DNA of 64,000 bases from the NCBI GenBank assembly GCA_963792175.1, contig CAWBVG010000031.1, positions 345,012-409,011 on the forward strand. Direction: 5' to 3'. Source of the DNA: CAWBVG01 sp963792175 (GTDB lineage Bacteria > Acidobacteriota > Vicinamibacteria > Vicinamibacterales > CAVVIG01). Of this stretch, positions 40,467 to 50,237 are shown piece by piece. The position numbers were made by a program, and so were the translations under genes. Positions within the stretch are counted from its first letter, which is position 1. The number at the start of each line of letters is the position of its first letter. The notes below the pieces were generated by a model. The model was not told where the DNA came from, ran no database searches, and was given only the letters and a program-made list of their open reading frames with translations.

Positions 40467-42739
40467 GTGTTCCTCCACGTTGCCGTCCCCGTTCCCGGTC
40501 TCGATCTCCTGACCTACGCGGTGCCTGCCGGTGTGGATCCGCCGGCGGTCGGCGCGCGTGTCGTCGTGCCGCTCGGGTCGCGAATCGTCACCGGCATCGT
40601 CATCGAGCGCGACACGCGGCCGGTGTCGCGCGCCGTCGACGTCAAGCCGATCAGGCAGGTGCTCGATGCGGGTTCGTTCGTGCCGCCGGACGTCGTCGCC
40701 CTGGCGCGGTGGACGGCTGACTACTACGCCGCCGGTGTCGGCGACACGATTCCGGCGCTGCTGCCGCCGATGGCGCGCGGCGGCCGCGCCGACGCGCACA
40801 AGACGCTGCGGATGGCGTCGATTACGCCGGCGGGGCTGGAAGCGATCGCGCGCCGTCGGAGGTCGAGGGCACGGCAGCTCGAAGGGTTGCAGATCCTCTC
40901 CGGTTCACCGGCCGGGATCGCAACGAGTGTCCTGGCCGCTCGCGGGATCGCGGCCGCTGCGATCTCACGCCTGGCGAAGCGTGGCTATATCAGCCTCCGA
41001 CACGACCGCGTCGACCGCGATCCGCTTCGCCGTGTCGACCCGGCGACCGCCGCAGTCGGCATCCCGGCGTCAGACACGGGTCCGACGTGGCCGACCCGGT
41101 GCTGACCCGGCTCCGACCGCGGCAGCTGACCGCGGAGCAGGCCGCCGCCCTCGATCGCCTCAGCGCGCTGGCCTCCTCCGGCGACTTCCACGTCGCCCTC
41201 CTCCACGGCGTGACGGGCAGCGGCAAGACGGAACTCTACCTGCGCCTCGCGGCCGCGGTCCGCGGGCGCGGACGTCGCGTGCTGATGCTGGTGCCCGAGA
41301 TCGCCCTCACCCCCGCGATGGCCGCCGTCTTCCGCGACGCGTTCGGCGACCGCGTCGCCATCCAGCACAGCGGCCTCTCCGACGGCGAGCGCCACGACCA
41401 GTGGCAGCGCATCCGCCGCGGCGACATCGACGTCGTCGTCGGCACCCGCTCGGCGGTGTTCGCGCCGCTCGAGCAGGTGGGACTGATCGTCGTCGACGAG
41501 GAGCACGACGGCTCCTACAAGCAGGAAGAGAGTCCGCGATACAACGGCCGCGACGTCGCCATCGTCCGCGGCCGCGCAGGCCGGCGCGCTGGTCGTCCTC
41601 GGGTCGGCGACGCCGTCGATGGAGAGCTACCACAACGCCATGACCGGCAAGTACGAGCGGATCGTGCTCGACGCGCCGCGTGCTGGATCGGCCGCTCGCC
41701 GCCGTGACGGTCGTCGACATGCGCGAGGAGTACGCGGCCGAAGGGCCGGACGTCATCTTGAGCCGTGCGCTGCGCGACGGCATCCGCGCGCGCGTCGCAG
41801 CGCGGCGAGCAGGCGCTCGTGCTCCTCAATCGCCGCGGCTTCGCGACCGCCGTGTTCTGCCGGCAGTGCGCCGGCACGCTCGATTGCCCGAACTGCAGCG
41901 TGTCATTGGTCATCCACGGCGAGGGTCACGCCCGGCGCGCGCGGTGCCACTACTGCAATTACACCGCGCGCGTGCCGACGGCCTGCCCGCTGTGCGCCGG
42001 CCCGTACCTCGAGCAGGCGGGATTCGGAACCGAGCGCGTCGAAGCGGAGGTCGCGAGCGCGTGCCCCGGCGCGCGCGTCGCGCGGCTGGACCGCGACGCC
42101 ATCCGGCGCCGGGGATCGCTCGCCACGCTGCTCGCGCGGTTTCGCGACGGCGAGATCGACGTGCTCGTCGGCACGCAGATGATTGCCAAAGGCCACGACT
42201 TTCCGCGCGTGACGCTGGTCGGCGTCGTGTCGGCCGACGTCGGCCTCGGCCTCGCGGATTTTCGCGCGTCCGAGCGGACGTTCCAGCTGCTCACGCAGGT
42301 CGCCGGCCGCGCGGGTCGCGGCGAGCAGCCGGGCGAGGCCATCGTCCAGACGCTGTATCCGACCCACTACAGCATCCAGCTCGCGTGCCGTCAGGATTAC
42401 CCGGCGTTCTACGAGCGCGAGCTGCAGTTCCGCCGCGCGATGCAGTACCCGCCGATCGTCTCGCTCGTCAACACGGTGGTCCGCTCGCGGACGTTCGCCG
42501 CCGCGATGGACGACGCGGGCGATGTCGTGGACAAGGTGAGGGGAGCGGACAACCAGCTGCGCGTGCTGGGCCCCGCGCCGGCGCCGCTCGGCAAGCTCCG
42601 GGGCGAATACCGGGCGCAGCTGCTCATCAAAGGCACGAACCGGAAACAGATTCGAGAACGGTTGCAGTCAGCGCTGGCCGCGCGTCCCGACCTGCAGAGA
42701 CGGATCGTCGTCGACATCGATCCGCTCACGGTTCTCTGA
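40467..42739 (+). CDS. priA: Primosomal protein N' (replication restart helicase; frameshifted)
   Basis: The DNA-binding N-terminus (HVAVPVPGLDLLTYAVPAG, VVVPLGSRIVTGIVI, WTADYYAAGVGDTIPALLPP) is followed by helicase motif I LLHGVTGSGKTELYL, VLMLVPEIALTPAM, VGTRSAVFAPLEQVGLIVVDEEHD (DEEH), LGSATPSMES, the zinc cysteines in FCRQCAGTLDCPNCSVSL and CHYCNYTARVPTACPLC, then VGTQMIAKGHDFPRVTLVG and QVAGRAGR. PriA reloads the replisome at stalled forks. Five segments in different frames are needed; at about 41575, 41663 and 41800 removing one base restores the family sequence. GTG 40467 follows the TTTTAAC array directly. About 757 aa. Confidence 0.93.
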
Positions 42740-42814
42740 GATCGGTAATGGGTAATTGGGTGATTGGGTAATTGGGGAAACATTACTCAATTACCAATTA
42801 CCCAATTACCGATC
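42740..42814. terminator. Long hairpin of TAATTGGG repeats between convergent priA and site-2 protease genes
   Basis: The left arm GATCGGTAATGGGTAATTGG and a right arm starting at 42794 (CCAATTACCCAATTACC then GATC) are complementary apart from one missing T. More repeat units (TGATTGGGTAATTGGGG; ACTCAATTA) lie between them. It starts at the base after the priA stop and ends 6 bp before the opposite gene's stop, so it could terminate both transcripts. Confidence 0.65.
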
Positions 42815-42819
42815 CGCCG

Positions 42820-43750
42820 TTACTTTCGCAGCAGCTCCATGGGCTGGATCGGAGCGGGCGTGAAGCAGAGGATGAAGATCACGACCGCGCACAGCGCCAG
42901 CAGCAGACGCGTGCGATCGAGCGGCTCCTCCTCGTCGAAGACGCGCGGGTGGCGCGGACCGACCATGAACAGCATCACCACCAGGAGGCCGGTCCACACG
43001 ATCCAGCTCGCCGAGAAAAACGTCAGCACCAGCGCGACGCCGAGCATGACGAACGTGACGACCGTCGATCGCGGACCGAGCACCGCGTATGAAATGTGAC
43101 CGCCGTCGAGCTGACCGATCGGGAAGAGATTGAGCGCCGTGGCCAGCAGGCCGAACCACGCCGCAAACGCCATCGGGTGCAGGTTGAGGGAATACCCGTT
43201 CGGGTACCGAACCCCAGAACAGCCATGACACGGCCTTGAAGAGCAGCGGCTCGCCAAGCTCGAGCCCGACGAAGTTCTCGGGCATCTGCACGACGTGCGA
43301 CATCGCGACGCCGAAGAACAGCGCCGGCACCGCGACCAGAAACCCCGCGATCGGGCCGGCGATGCCGATGTCGAAGAGCATCCGCTTCTGCGGAATCGGC
43401 TCGCGGATGCGGATGAAGGCGCCGAGCGTTCCGGTAATCGAGATCGGAACCGGCAGAAAATACGGAAGCGACGCATCGACGTCGTAGTAGCGGCACGCGA
43501 AGTAGTGTCCGAGCTCGTGGCAGCCGAGGATGCCGAGGATGGTTCCGCTGTACCACAGGCCGCGGAGCAGGAGGCTGGGCACCGACATCGGCAACGGGCC
43601 CGGCTGCTTGAAGTCCGCGAGGAACCCTGCATACTGGTCGGCGCCCACCAGCGTCGTCGTGACGATCGTGAGCAGGAACAGGAGGCCGTGCAGCCACACC
43701 CGGTCCTGGAACTTCAAACGGGGTTGCCAGACGACCGGAGTGGGATCCAA
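42820..43750 (-). CDS. Site-2 protease family (M50) membrane metalloprotease (one frameshift)
   Basis: An integral membrane protein of about 309 residues. LHGLLFLLTIVTTTLVGADQ is the first helix, GILGCHELGHYFACRYY holds the zinc site HELGH, and LFPIGQLDGGHISYAV holds the second zinc-ligand motif (the NPDG-type aspartate in LDGGH). Three or four more helices follow, ending PIQPMELLRK. No PDZ domain is seen. It resembles the bacterial S2P/FtsH-associated rhomboid-adjacent group that cleaves membrane substrates; substrate unknown. The frame changes near 43205; removing one base gives WLFWGSYPNGYSLNLHPMA. It is followed upstream by HU, one base from its stop. Confidence 0.88.
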
Positions 43751-43751
43751 G

Positions 43752-44021
43752 CTAGCCGATGTTCTGGAGGTCTTTGCCCGGCTTGAACCGAATGGTGCGA
43801 CCCGGCGGGATCCGCACTTCCTTGCCGGTGCGAGGGTTACGGCCGATGCCGCGCTTGCGCGGCTTCACCTGGAAGACTCCGAATCCGCGAAGCTCGATCC
43901 GTTCGCCGCGCTGCATGGAGGTCCGCATCGCGTCGAATACCGCGTCCACCGCAACCTCGGCCTTGACCTTGGTGATGTCCGCGATCTTCGACACTTCGTT
44001 GACGATGTCGACCTTGATCAT
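43752..44021 (-). CDS. HU/IHF-family DNA-binding protein
   Basis: An intact 89-residue protein: KVDIVNEVSKIADITKVKAE helical part, RIELRGFGVFQVKPRKRG, then GRNPRTGKEVRIPPGRTIRF, the beta-arm with the intercalating proline. The tail LQNIG is short. It bends and compacts DNA as a dimer. Its own promoter lies just upstream (44050-44078) and AGGAGA at 44030-44035 gives a good ribosome-binding site. It reads toward the protease gene and may be co-transcribed with it. Confidence 0.93.
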   Translation of the reverse strand: MIKVDIVNEVSKIADITKVKAEVAVDAVFDAMRTSMQRGERIELRGFGVFQVKPRKRGIGRNPRTGKEVRIPPGRTIRFKPGKDLQNIG

Positions 44022-44049
44022 GCTTAGAGTCTCCTGACGGCTTCTAAAT

Positions 44050-44078
44050 ACTATAGATTCTGAGACTTACGCTGTCAA
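44050..44078 (-). promoter_or_regulatory. Consensus sigma-70 promoter of the HU gene
   Basis: On the minus strand TTGACA (44078-44073) and TATAGT (44055-44050) are exactly 17 nt apart, an almost perfect vegetative promoter, rare in such GC-rich DNA. It precedes the HU start by about 28 bp and the divergent der gene by 37 bp. Strong constitutive HU expression is inferred. Confidence 0.8.
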
Positions 44079-44114
44079 GGCGCAGGCTAAGTTACAGTTC
44101 GAACAGCCAACAAA

Positions 44115-45651
44115 ATGCCCCGTAAATCGCCGATTGTCGTGCTGGTGGGTCGTCCGAACGTCGGGAAATCGACCCTGTTCAACCGGATGACCGGCAGCCG
44201 CCGCGCCATCGTCAACCCGATGGCGGGGACAACGCGCGACGCGCTGGCGCGGCCGGTCGTCTGGCGCGGCGTGCCGTTCCAGCTCTTTGATACCGGTGGA
44301 CTCTTCGGCGCGAGCGAAGACCCCTTGCACGAGCTGGTCGTGCAGCACGGCCAGCGCGCGATGGCTCAGGCTGATCTGCTGGTGTTTCTGGTCGACGGCC
44401 GTGAGGGGCTCGTGCCCGGCGACCAGCGCATCGCAGCCGAGCTGCGCGAGACCGGACGGCCGGTGTTGCTGGCCATCAACAAGACCGACGACAAGCGGTC
44501 GTTGAAGTCGGCGCTCGAGTTCTACGAGCTCGGGTTCGATCCGGTGTTCGAGATCTCAGCGGAGCACGGGACCGGCGTCGCGGAGCTGCTCGATGAAATC
44601 GTGGAGCGACTTGGGGCTCGGGGTTTGGGGCTCGCTGACCACGATGCTGTCGGGGCTCGGGGCTCGGGGCTAGCCGATTCTGAGACAGCTAGCCCCCAGC
44701 CCGCCAGCCCCGACTGCGAGCGACGCGGATCGAGAGATCCGCGTCGCGATCATCGGGCGTCCCAATGTCGGGAAATCGTCGCTGGTGAACCGGCTGCTCC
44801 GCGAGGAGCGCGTGCTCGTCAGCGACATGCCGGGCACCACGCGGGATGCGATCGATTCGCCGCTGCTGTGGCATCGTCGCCGCTTCCGGATCATCGACAC
44901 CGCGGGCATGCGGCGGCCGGGCCGCGTCTCCGGCGGCGGGAAGGTGGAGATGGTCAGCGTCGCGCTCGCCAAGGAAGCGATCGCGGACGCGGATGTCGTC
45001 GCGCTCCTCATCGATTCGAAGACCGGCGCCAGCGACCAGGACGCGGCGATCGGCGGCGAAGCGGATCGCGCCGGACGCGGCATCGTCATCGTCGCCAACA
45101 AGTGGGATCTCGTGAAATCGCAGGACCCGCAGTTCGTCAAGTCCTTCGACGACACGCTGCGGCACGGGATGCGGTTCCTGGATTACGCGCCGATCCTCCA
45201 CATCTCGGCGCTGACGGGCGAGCGGGCTGGGAAAGTGCTCGAGACGATCGACAAGGTCGCCGCGGCGCGGCGCACGCGCGTGCCGACGCCGGCGCTCAAC
45301 CGGTTCGTCGCGGAGGTGACCGCGGCGAATCCGCCGGTGAGTCCGGATCGTGCCCACGTGCGGATTCTGTACGCGGCGCAGGTCGGCGTCTCGCCGCCGT
45401 CGTTCGTCTTCTTCACCAACGTGGCGACGACGTTTCACTTCTCCTACCAGCGGTTCCTCGTCAACAAGCTTCGGGAACGTTTCGGCTTCGTCGGGTCGCC
45501 GATCCGGATCCAGGTGCGGCGGCGCAGCAAGGAAGGCGGCAGCGGGCCGCGTGTCTCGCAGCGGCCGCGACCGTCCCGAGGAACGGATCGGACCCGTCAG
45601 GACCGCACGCGGCGCAAACCAGCAAAGAAGAAGATGCACGCCAAAACTTAG
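44115..45651 (+). CDS. der: Ribosome-associated GTPase Der (EngA) with repeat-containing linker (one frameshift)
   Basis: Two tandem GTPase domains and a KH-like end. The first has G1 VGRPNVGKSTLFNR, GTTRDALA, DTGGLFG and NKTD; the second has IGRPNVGKSSLVNRLL, GTTRDAID, DTAGMRRP and NKWD. The KH-like domain has LNRFVAEVTAANPPV and FVFFTNVATTFHFSYQRFLVNKL. Der acts in 50S assembly. The linker between GTPases is a GGGGCTN heptamer hairpin (44611-44713), translated RGLGLADHDAVGARGSGLAD, and the frame changes in or just after it, near 44720. About 511 aa if joined. ATG 44115 precedes MPRKSPIVVLVGRPNVG. Confidence 0.93.
44611..44713. repeat. GGGGCTN heptamer hairpin inside der
   Basis: The array has GGGGCTCGGGGTTTGGGGCTC, a 19-nt break, GGGGCTCGGGGCTCGGGG plus CTAGC, and then the inverse GCTAGCCCCCAGCCCGCCAG. 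GGGGCTAGC and GCTAGCCCC pair across 13 nt. It belongs to the same family as 23071-23152 and 30757-30870 and lies exactly between the two GTPase domains. Confidence 0.85.
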
Positions 45652-45707
45652 TCACTTTTTTGGAGGTTTTTGGCCCGGTTTTACGGAGCGAGTTTTTAAC
45701 GTGGGGA

Positions 45708-45953
45708 GTGATCGCCCAGTTGCACATCATTGCGACTTCCGAGGAGGGCACGCGCGCGGCCCTGAAAGAGGCGAGGCAGCTCATACGGCGCCTGGAAGCG
45801 CAGCGCGCGGTTTTGCTCGTGCCGCGTACGAGGGCGCAGGCCGTCGCGGCGACGCCGGAAAACGTCGCCGCCGTCGACGATTACAGGCAGATGGCGAACG
45901 AGACGGGCGTTGATGTGACAGTCAGGACTGTGTCTGGGCACCACGTATTTTGA
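45708..45953 (+). CDS. Small hypothetical protein upstream of the KdpD-like kinase
   Basis: An 81-residue open frame from GTG 45708: HIIATSEEGTRAALKEARQL then AVLLVPRTRAQA and VDDYRQMANETGVDVTVRTV. The alternating strand/helix pattern and a hydrophobic strand LLVP fit a small alpha/beta fold such as a truncated universal-stress-like domain, but I do not recognise a named family. It is 56 bp after der and 200 bp before the sensor kinase gene. The start is uncertain. The intervening 45954-46155 shows no convincing gene. Confidence 0.5.
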   Translation: MIAQLHIIATSEEGTRAALKEARQLIRRLEAQRAVLLVPRTRAQAVAATPENVAAVDDYRQMANETGVDVTVRTVSGHHVF

Positions 45954-46155
45954 AATCTCTCGATGGATGCTCCCGCCCGGTTCGACCACCATCGTCGGGG
46001 GAGGCGGCGCTGGTGGTGGCCCACGCGCGCACAGCGAATGGCCTACGCCTTGAAGCGGGCAGGGCACCACATTGTCTTCGCGGACGCGTCTGGCCCCGGA
46101 CCGCGCGAGCGCGTGAATCGTACGCGATACTCGCCCGATGCACTAGGATGCCCGC

Positions 46156-47604
46156 ATGGCGATCTCAGCGGACGTCCGCCACCTCCTTTGGGGGTTCGCC
46201 GGGATCCTCCTGATCACCCTCCTGCTGTGGTGGCGGCCGAGCCTTTCGAATGCCGACGACGGTTGCGCTCGGCTATCTGATCGTCGTTCTGCTCGTCGCC
46301 GCGACGTCGCGCCTGTGGGTCGCGGTGACCACGTCGATTGCCGCGATGCTCGCCTTCAACTTCTTCTTTCTTCCTCCCGTCGGTGCATTTGTCATCGCCG
46401 ATCCGCACAACTGGATTGCGCTGCTCGCATTCCTGGTGGTCAGCCTGGTGGCGAGCAACCTGTCTGCGGTGGCGCGGGATCGCACCCACGTGGCGGAGAC
46501 CCGGCGAGACGAGCTGGCAAGGCTCCTCGATCTGAGTCGTGACGTGCTGCTGATTACCGACAGCGCTGAGGCCCACGCACGGCTCGCAGGATTCATCGCC
46601 CGCCGGTTCGATCTCGAGTACGCGGCGATTTGCGTGCCCCAGGGCGCGGACTGGGCGGTCTTCCGCGCCGGGCCGCGCGACCTGACCCTCGATCCGCGCG
46701 ATCTGTCATCGGCATTCCATTCGGCGCAGACCGAGCATCGGTTCACCGGCCGATGGCGTGTCGCTGATTCCCCTGCGCCTGGGGACGAAACCGATCGGGA
46801 TGCTGGCAGCGGCAGGGCGGCCGCTCGAGTCGGGCACGTTCGACGCCGTCGCGGGCATCGCAGCGATTGCCCTCGAACGCGCACAGTTCCTCGACGAGCG
46901 TAAGAGCGCCGAGCTGGCGCGACAGAGCGAGGAGCTCAAATCCGCGCTCCTCGCTTCGCTCGGCCACGATTTGCGGACGCCGCTCACGGCCATCAGGGTC
47001 GCCGCGAGCAACCTTCAGGGGTCGTGGCCGAACGAGCAGGAGCGCCGGGAACAGAGCGACATCATCCTGGCCGAAGTGGATCAGTTGACGCGCCTGTTCC
47101 AGAACATTCTGGAGATGGCGCGCATCGACGCCGGCGCAGTCACGGAAGACATGCGGTGGGTCGCGCCATCGGAGATCGTCGACGCCGCGCGCAACCGCGT
47201 GGAGCACACGCTGCGGGGACGGAGCCTGCGGATCTCGGTTGAATCCGATCGGCTCGCCAGGCTCGATCCGCGTCTGACGGCGGCAGCCCTCTCGCAGCTG
47301 CTCGAGAATGCGGCGCAGTACCTCGCCGGCCGAATCGCCGATCGACGTCGCCGCGACGACCAATGGCGGCAGTCTGACGATCGCCGTGCGCGATCACGGT
47401 CCGGGGATTCCGCCGGCTGATCTGCCGCACGTCTTCGAGCGCTTCTATCGGGGGGCGAATGCCAAACGGCGCCGCTCGGGGACAGGGATGGGATTGGCGA
47501 TCGCGCGCGGTATGCTCGCGGTCGAGCGCGGCACGATCTCGGCGGAGAACTGTGCGGACGGTGGCGCCCGTTTCACGATGGTCGTGCCGGCGGAGGTGAA
47601 GTGA
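46156..47604 (+). CDS. KdpD-like sensor histidine kinase, DUF4118-GAF-HisKA-HATPase (frameshifted)
   Basis: Membrane helices (HLLWGFAGILLITLLLWWR; VALGYLIVVLLVAATSR; SIAAMLAFNFFFLPPVGAF; NWIALLAFLVVSLVASNLS) form the DUF4118 domain. A GAF-like region (VLLITDSAEAHARLAGFIAR onward) follows, then the H-box SLGHDLRTPLTAIR with the phospho-acceptor His, N-box LLENAAQY and G-boxes DHGPGIPPADLP and GTGMGLAIARG. It equals the C-terminal half of KdpD without the cytoplasmic KdpD/USP domains. Frame changes near 46258 (dropping one G gives SNATTVALGYL), 46745 and 47320. It overlaps kdpE (GTGA). Confidence 0.88.
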
Positions 47605-48302
47605 CTCGGACGATGCGGATCCTGCTGGTCGACGACGACGTGTCGATTCAGCGGGCGGTCGCGCCTCTCCTGCGATCGCGCGGCTACGAGGTGGACGTCG
47701 TGGGCACCGGCGCGGAGGCGGCCAGCGCGGTGGCCGACCAGGCGCCCGACCTCGTCGTGCTGGATCTCGGTCTCCCCGACCTCGAAGGCGTCGAGGTCTG
47801 CCGCCGGATCCGCAAGCAATCGAAGATGCCGATCGTCGTGCTCTCGGCACGCGCCGGCGAGGCGGACAAGGTGGCGGCGCTCGACATCGGCGCGGACGAT
47901 TACGTGACGAAGCCGTTCAGCGCGGAGGAACTGCTGGCCCGCATCCGCGTCGCGCTGCGCCGCGTCTCGGAAGCCGAAGCGCCGGAAGTCGAGCGCGTCG
48001 AGGTCGGCGACCTGACGATCGATTACGGCCGCCATCGCGTCGTGCGTGGCGACGACGAGATCCGGCTGACGCCCAAGGAGTTCGAACTGCTCGCGCTGCT
48101 CGCGCGAAACGCCGACCGCGTGCTGACGCATCGCGCCATCCTGAAGGCGATCTGGGGACCCAACGCCGTCGACCAGCCGGAACACCTCTGGGTGCTCGTC
48201 GCGCAGCTTCGCAAGAAGATCGAGCCCGATCCGGGCAATCCGCGCTACCTGCTCAGCGAGCCGTGGGTCGGCTATCGACTGGCCAGCAGTCCACTCGCGT
48301 AG
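47601..48302 (+). CDS. kdpE: OmpR-family response regulator, KdpE-like
   Basis: An intact 233-residue protein. The receiver domain has LLVDDDVSIQRAVAP, the phospho-aspartate in LVVLDLGLPDLEG, LSARAGEADK and the lysine in DYVTKPFS. The winged-helix domain has RLTPKEFELLALLARN, HRAILKAIWGP and YLLSEPWVGYRL, which match KdpE closely. GTG 47601 overlaps the kinase stop. In well-studied bacteria KdpDE responds to K+ limitation; here the following gene is a K+ importer of another type, which is the likely target. Confidence 0.92.
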   Translation: MTRTMRILLVDDDVSIQRAVAPLLRSRGYEVDVVGTGAEAASAVADQAPDLVVLDLGLPDLEGVEVCRRIRKQSKMPIVVLSARAGEADKVAALDIGADDYVTKPFSAEELLARIRVALRRVSEAEAPEVERVEVGDLTIDYGRHRVVRGDDEIRLTPKEFELLALLARNADRVLTHRAILKAIWGPNAVDQPEHLWVLVAQLRKKIEPDPGNPRYLLSEPWVGYRLASSPLA

Positions 48303-48309
48303 CTCGACG

Positions 48310-50187
48310 ATGTCATTCCGAAACCTGCTGTTTGGCAGACCGCTCGCCAGCCACGAAGAAGGCGAACAGCGTGTGGGGCCGGTCGCCGGCATCCCGATGC
48401 TCGGCCTCGATGCCCTGAGTTCGGCCGCGTACGGTCCTGAAGCGGCGATGACGCTGCTCATCCCGCTGGGCGCGGCGGGTCTCGGTTACATCGGCCCGAT
48501 CAGCCTGGTCATCATCGTGCTCCTGCTGATCGTCTACCTGTCCTATCGCCAGACGATCGCCGCGTATCCGACGGGCGGCGGCTCCTACACCGTCGCTCGC
48601 CAGAATCTCGGCCTGTTCCCGGGCCTCCTCGCCGCTGCGGCGCTCCTCCTCGACTATGTGCTGGTCGTCGCGGTGGGAATCTCCGCCGGCGTCGGGGCGC
48701 TGGTGTCCGCGGTCCCTTCGCTCCAACCGCACACATTGCTGCTCTGTCTGGTCATCCTCGCACTCATCGCGCTCGTCAACCTGCGCGGCGTTCGCGAATC
48801 GGGCCTGGCATTCGTGGTGCCCACGTATCTGTTCGTCGGCTGCCTGTTCGTCGTCCTTGGCGTCGGGTTGATGAAAACGTGGCTGGCGAACGGCCATCCC
48901 GTGCCGGTCGTGCTCCCGCCCGTCGTCCCCGCAGCGACGACAGCGGTCGGCTGGTGGATCGTGCTCCGCGCCTTCGCGAGCGGCTGTACGGCGATGACCG
49001 GCGTGGAGGCCGTGAGCAACGGTGTGAGCGCGTTTCGTGAGCCGGCCGCGCGCAACGCTCAGAGAACGCTATCCGCAATCATCGGCATTCTCGTCGTCCT
49101 CCTCGCGGGCATCGCGTACCTCGCGCGCGCGTATCACATCGGTGCCACCGAGCCAGGCGTGACGGGTTATCAGAGCGTGCTCTCGCAGATGGTCGCGGCC
49201 GTCGTCGGCACCGGACCGTTTTACTACATCTGCATCGCGTCGATTCTCGTCGTGCTCGCGTTGTCGGCAAACACCGGGTTTGCCGACTTTCCGCGGCTGT
49301 GCCGGCTGATTGCGCAGGACGGCTTTCTCCCGCGCGTGTTCGCGTCACGCGGTCGGCGACTGGTGTATTCGCTCGGGATCTACGTCCTGACGGGCCTCTC
49401 GGCGTTCCTGCTCATCGTCTTCGGGGGCATTACCGATCGACTGATCCCGCTCTTCGCGGTCGGCGCGTTCCTCGCGTTCACGCTCTCGCAGGCGGGGATG
49501 GTCGGCCACTGGTGGCGCAGTGGCGGAACCGGCCAGCGCCGTGCCGCTGGCCATCAACGGCGTCGGCGCGCTGGCGACCGGCGTCACGCTCTGGTCGTTG
49601 TCCTCGTGGCGAAGTTCGCCGAGGGCGCGTGGGTCATGACGCTGCTGATTCCGATGCTCCTCGCGGTGTTCGGGATGGTCAGCCGTCACTATCACGCCGT
49701 GGCGGTGGAGATCGCGAATCCGTTGCCGCTCGACGTGACGAACATTCAGCCGCCGATCGTGATCATTCCGATGAGCCAGTGGAACAAGATGTCGCAGAAA
49801 GGTCTGCGGTTCGCGCTCAAGCTCTCGCCGGACATCTTCGTCGTGCAGGTGCAGGCCGGTGCGCCCAGCGAAAGCGACCTGGCGGGACGTTGGCCCGAGT
49901 ACGTGGAGGCGCCGACGGCGGGCGCGCATTTGCCGATGCCGCGCCTTGTCACAATCGCCTCGCCGTACCGGCATGTGTTCAATCCGCTGATCGACTACGT
50001 CCTGCACGATGAAGCGAGGAACATCCCGGATCGACAGATCGCCGTGCTCATCCCGGAGCTGGTCGCGCGGCGCTGGTACCATCACCTTCTTCACAACAAG
50101 CGTGCAGCGATGCTGAAAGCGTTGCTGCTCGTCCGCGGCGACGAGGACGTCGTCGTCATCAACGTGCCCTGGTATCTCCAGAGTTGA
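48310..50187 (+). CDS. kimA: KimA-type high-affinity K+ importer of the APC superfamily (compensated frameshift)
   Basis: A 625-residue protein with about 12 membrane helices and a C-terminal cytoplasmic domain. FRNLLFGRPLASHEEGEQR, LGLDALSSAAYGPEA, SYRQTIAAYPTGGGSYTVA and SGCTAMTGVEAVSNGVSAF align with the K+:H+ symporter KimA (YdaO) of Bacillus subtilis, as does the domain VIIPMSQWNKMSQKGLRFAL. Between about 49525 and 49595 two opposite indels scramble roughly 22 residues: the alternative frame SAVPLAINGVGALATGV restores the expected helix. It lies 7 bp after kdpE. B. subtilis KimA is inhibited by c-di-AMP; no enzyme for that nucleotide is in the window. Confidence 0.88.
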   Translation: MSFRNLLFGRPLASHEEGEQRVGPVAGIPMLGLDALSSAAYGPEAAMTLLIPLGAAGLGYIGPISLVIIVLLLIVYLSYRQTIAAYPTGGGSYTVARQNLGLFPGLLAAAALLLDYVLVVAVGISAGVGALVSAVPSLQPHTLLLCLVILALIALVNLRGVRESGLAFVVPTYLFVGCLFVVLGVGLMKTWLANGHPVPVVLPPVVPAATTAVGWWIVLRAFASGCTAMTGVEAVSNGVSAFREPAARNAQRTLSAIIGILVVLLAGIAYLARAYHIGATEPGVTGYQSVLSQMVAAVVGTGPFYYICIASILVVLALSANTGFADFPRLCRLIAQDGFLPRVFASRGRRLVYSLGIYVLTGLSAFLLIVFGGITDRLIPLFAVGAFLAFTLSQAGMVGHWWRSGGTGQRRAAGHQRRRRAGDRRHALVVVLVAKFAEGAWVMTLLIPMLLAVFGMVSRHYHAVAVEIANPLPLDVTNIQPPIVIIPMSQWNKMSQKGLRFALKLSPDIFVVQVQAGAPSESDLAGRWPEYVEAPTAGAHLPMPRLVTIASPYRHVFNPLIDYVLHDEARNIPDRQIAVLIPELVARRWYHHLLHNKRAAMLKALLLVRGDEDVVVINVPWYLQS

Positions 50188-50237
50188 TCGCCGCCGATTC
50201 AGGATGATCGGGCTCGCTTTCACGATACTGTGAAGGC

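Noticed and set aside
40467..42739. Programmed ribosomal frameshifting in priA and others
   Set aside because: No slippery heptanucleotide or downstream pseudoknot pattern; changes occur in dozens of unrelated genes and several times per gene.
45954..46155. Possible gene between the small protein and the KdpD-like kinase
   Set aside because: Short open frames there have arginine/histidine-rich translations, no RBS and no recognisable motif.
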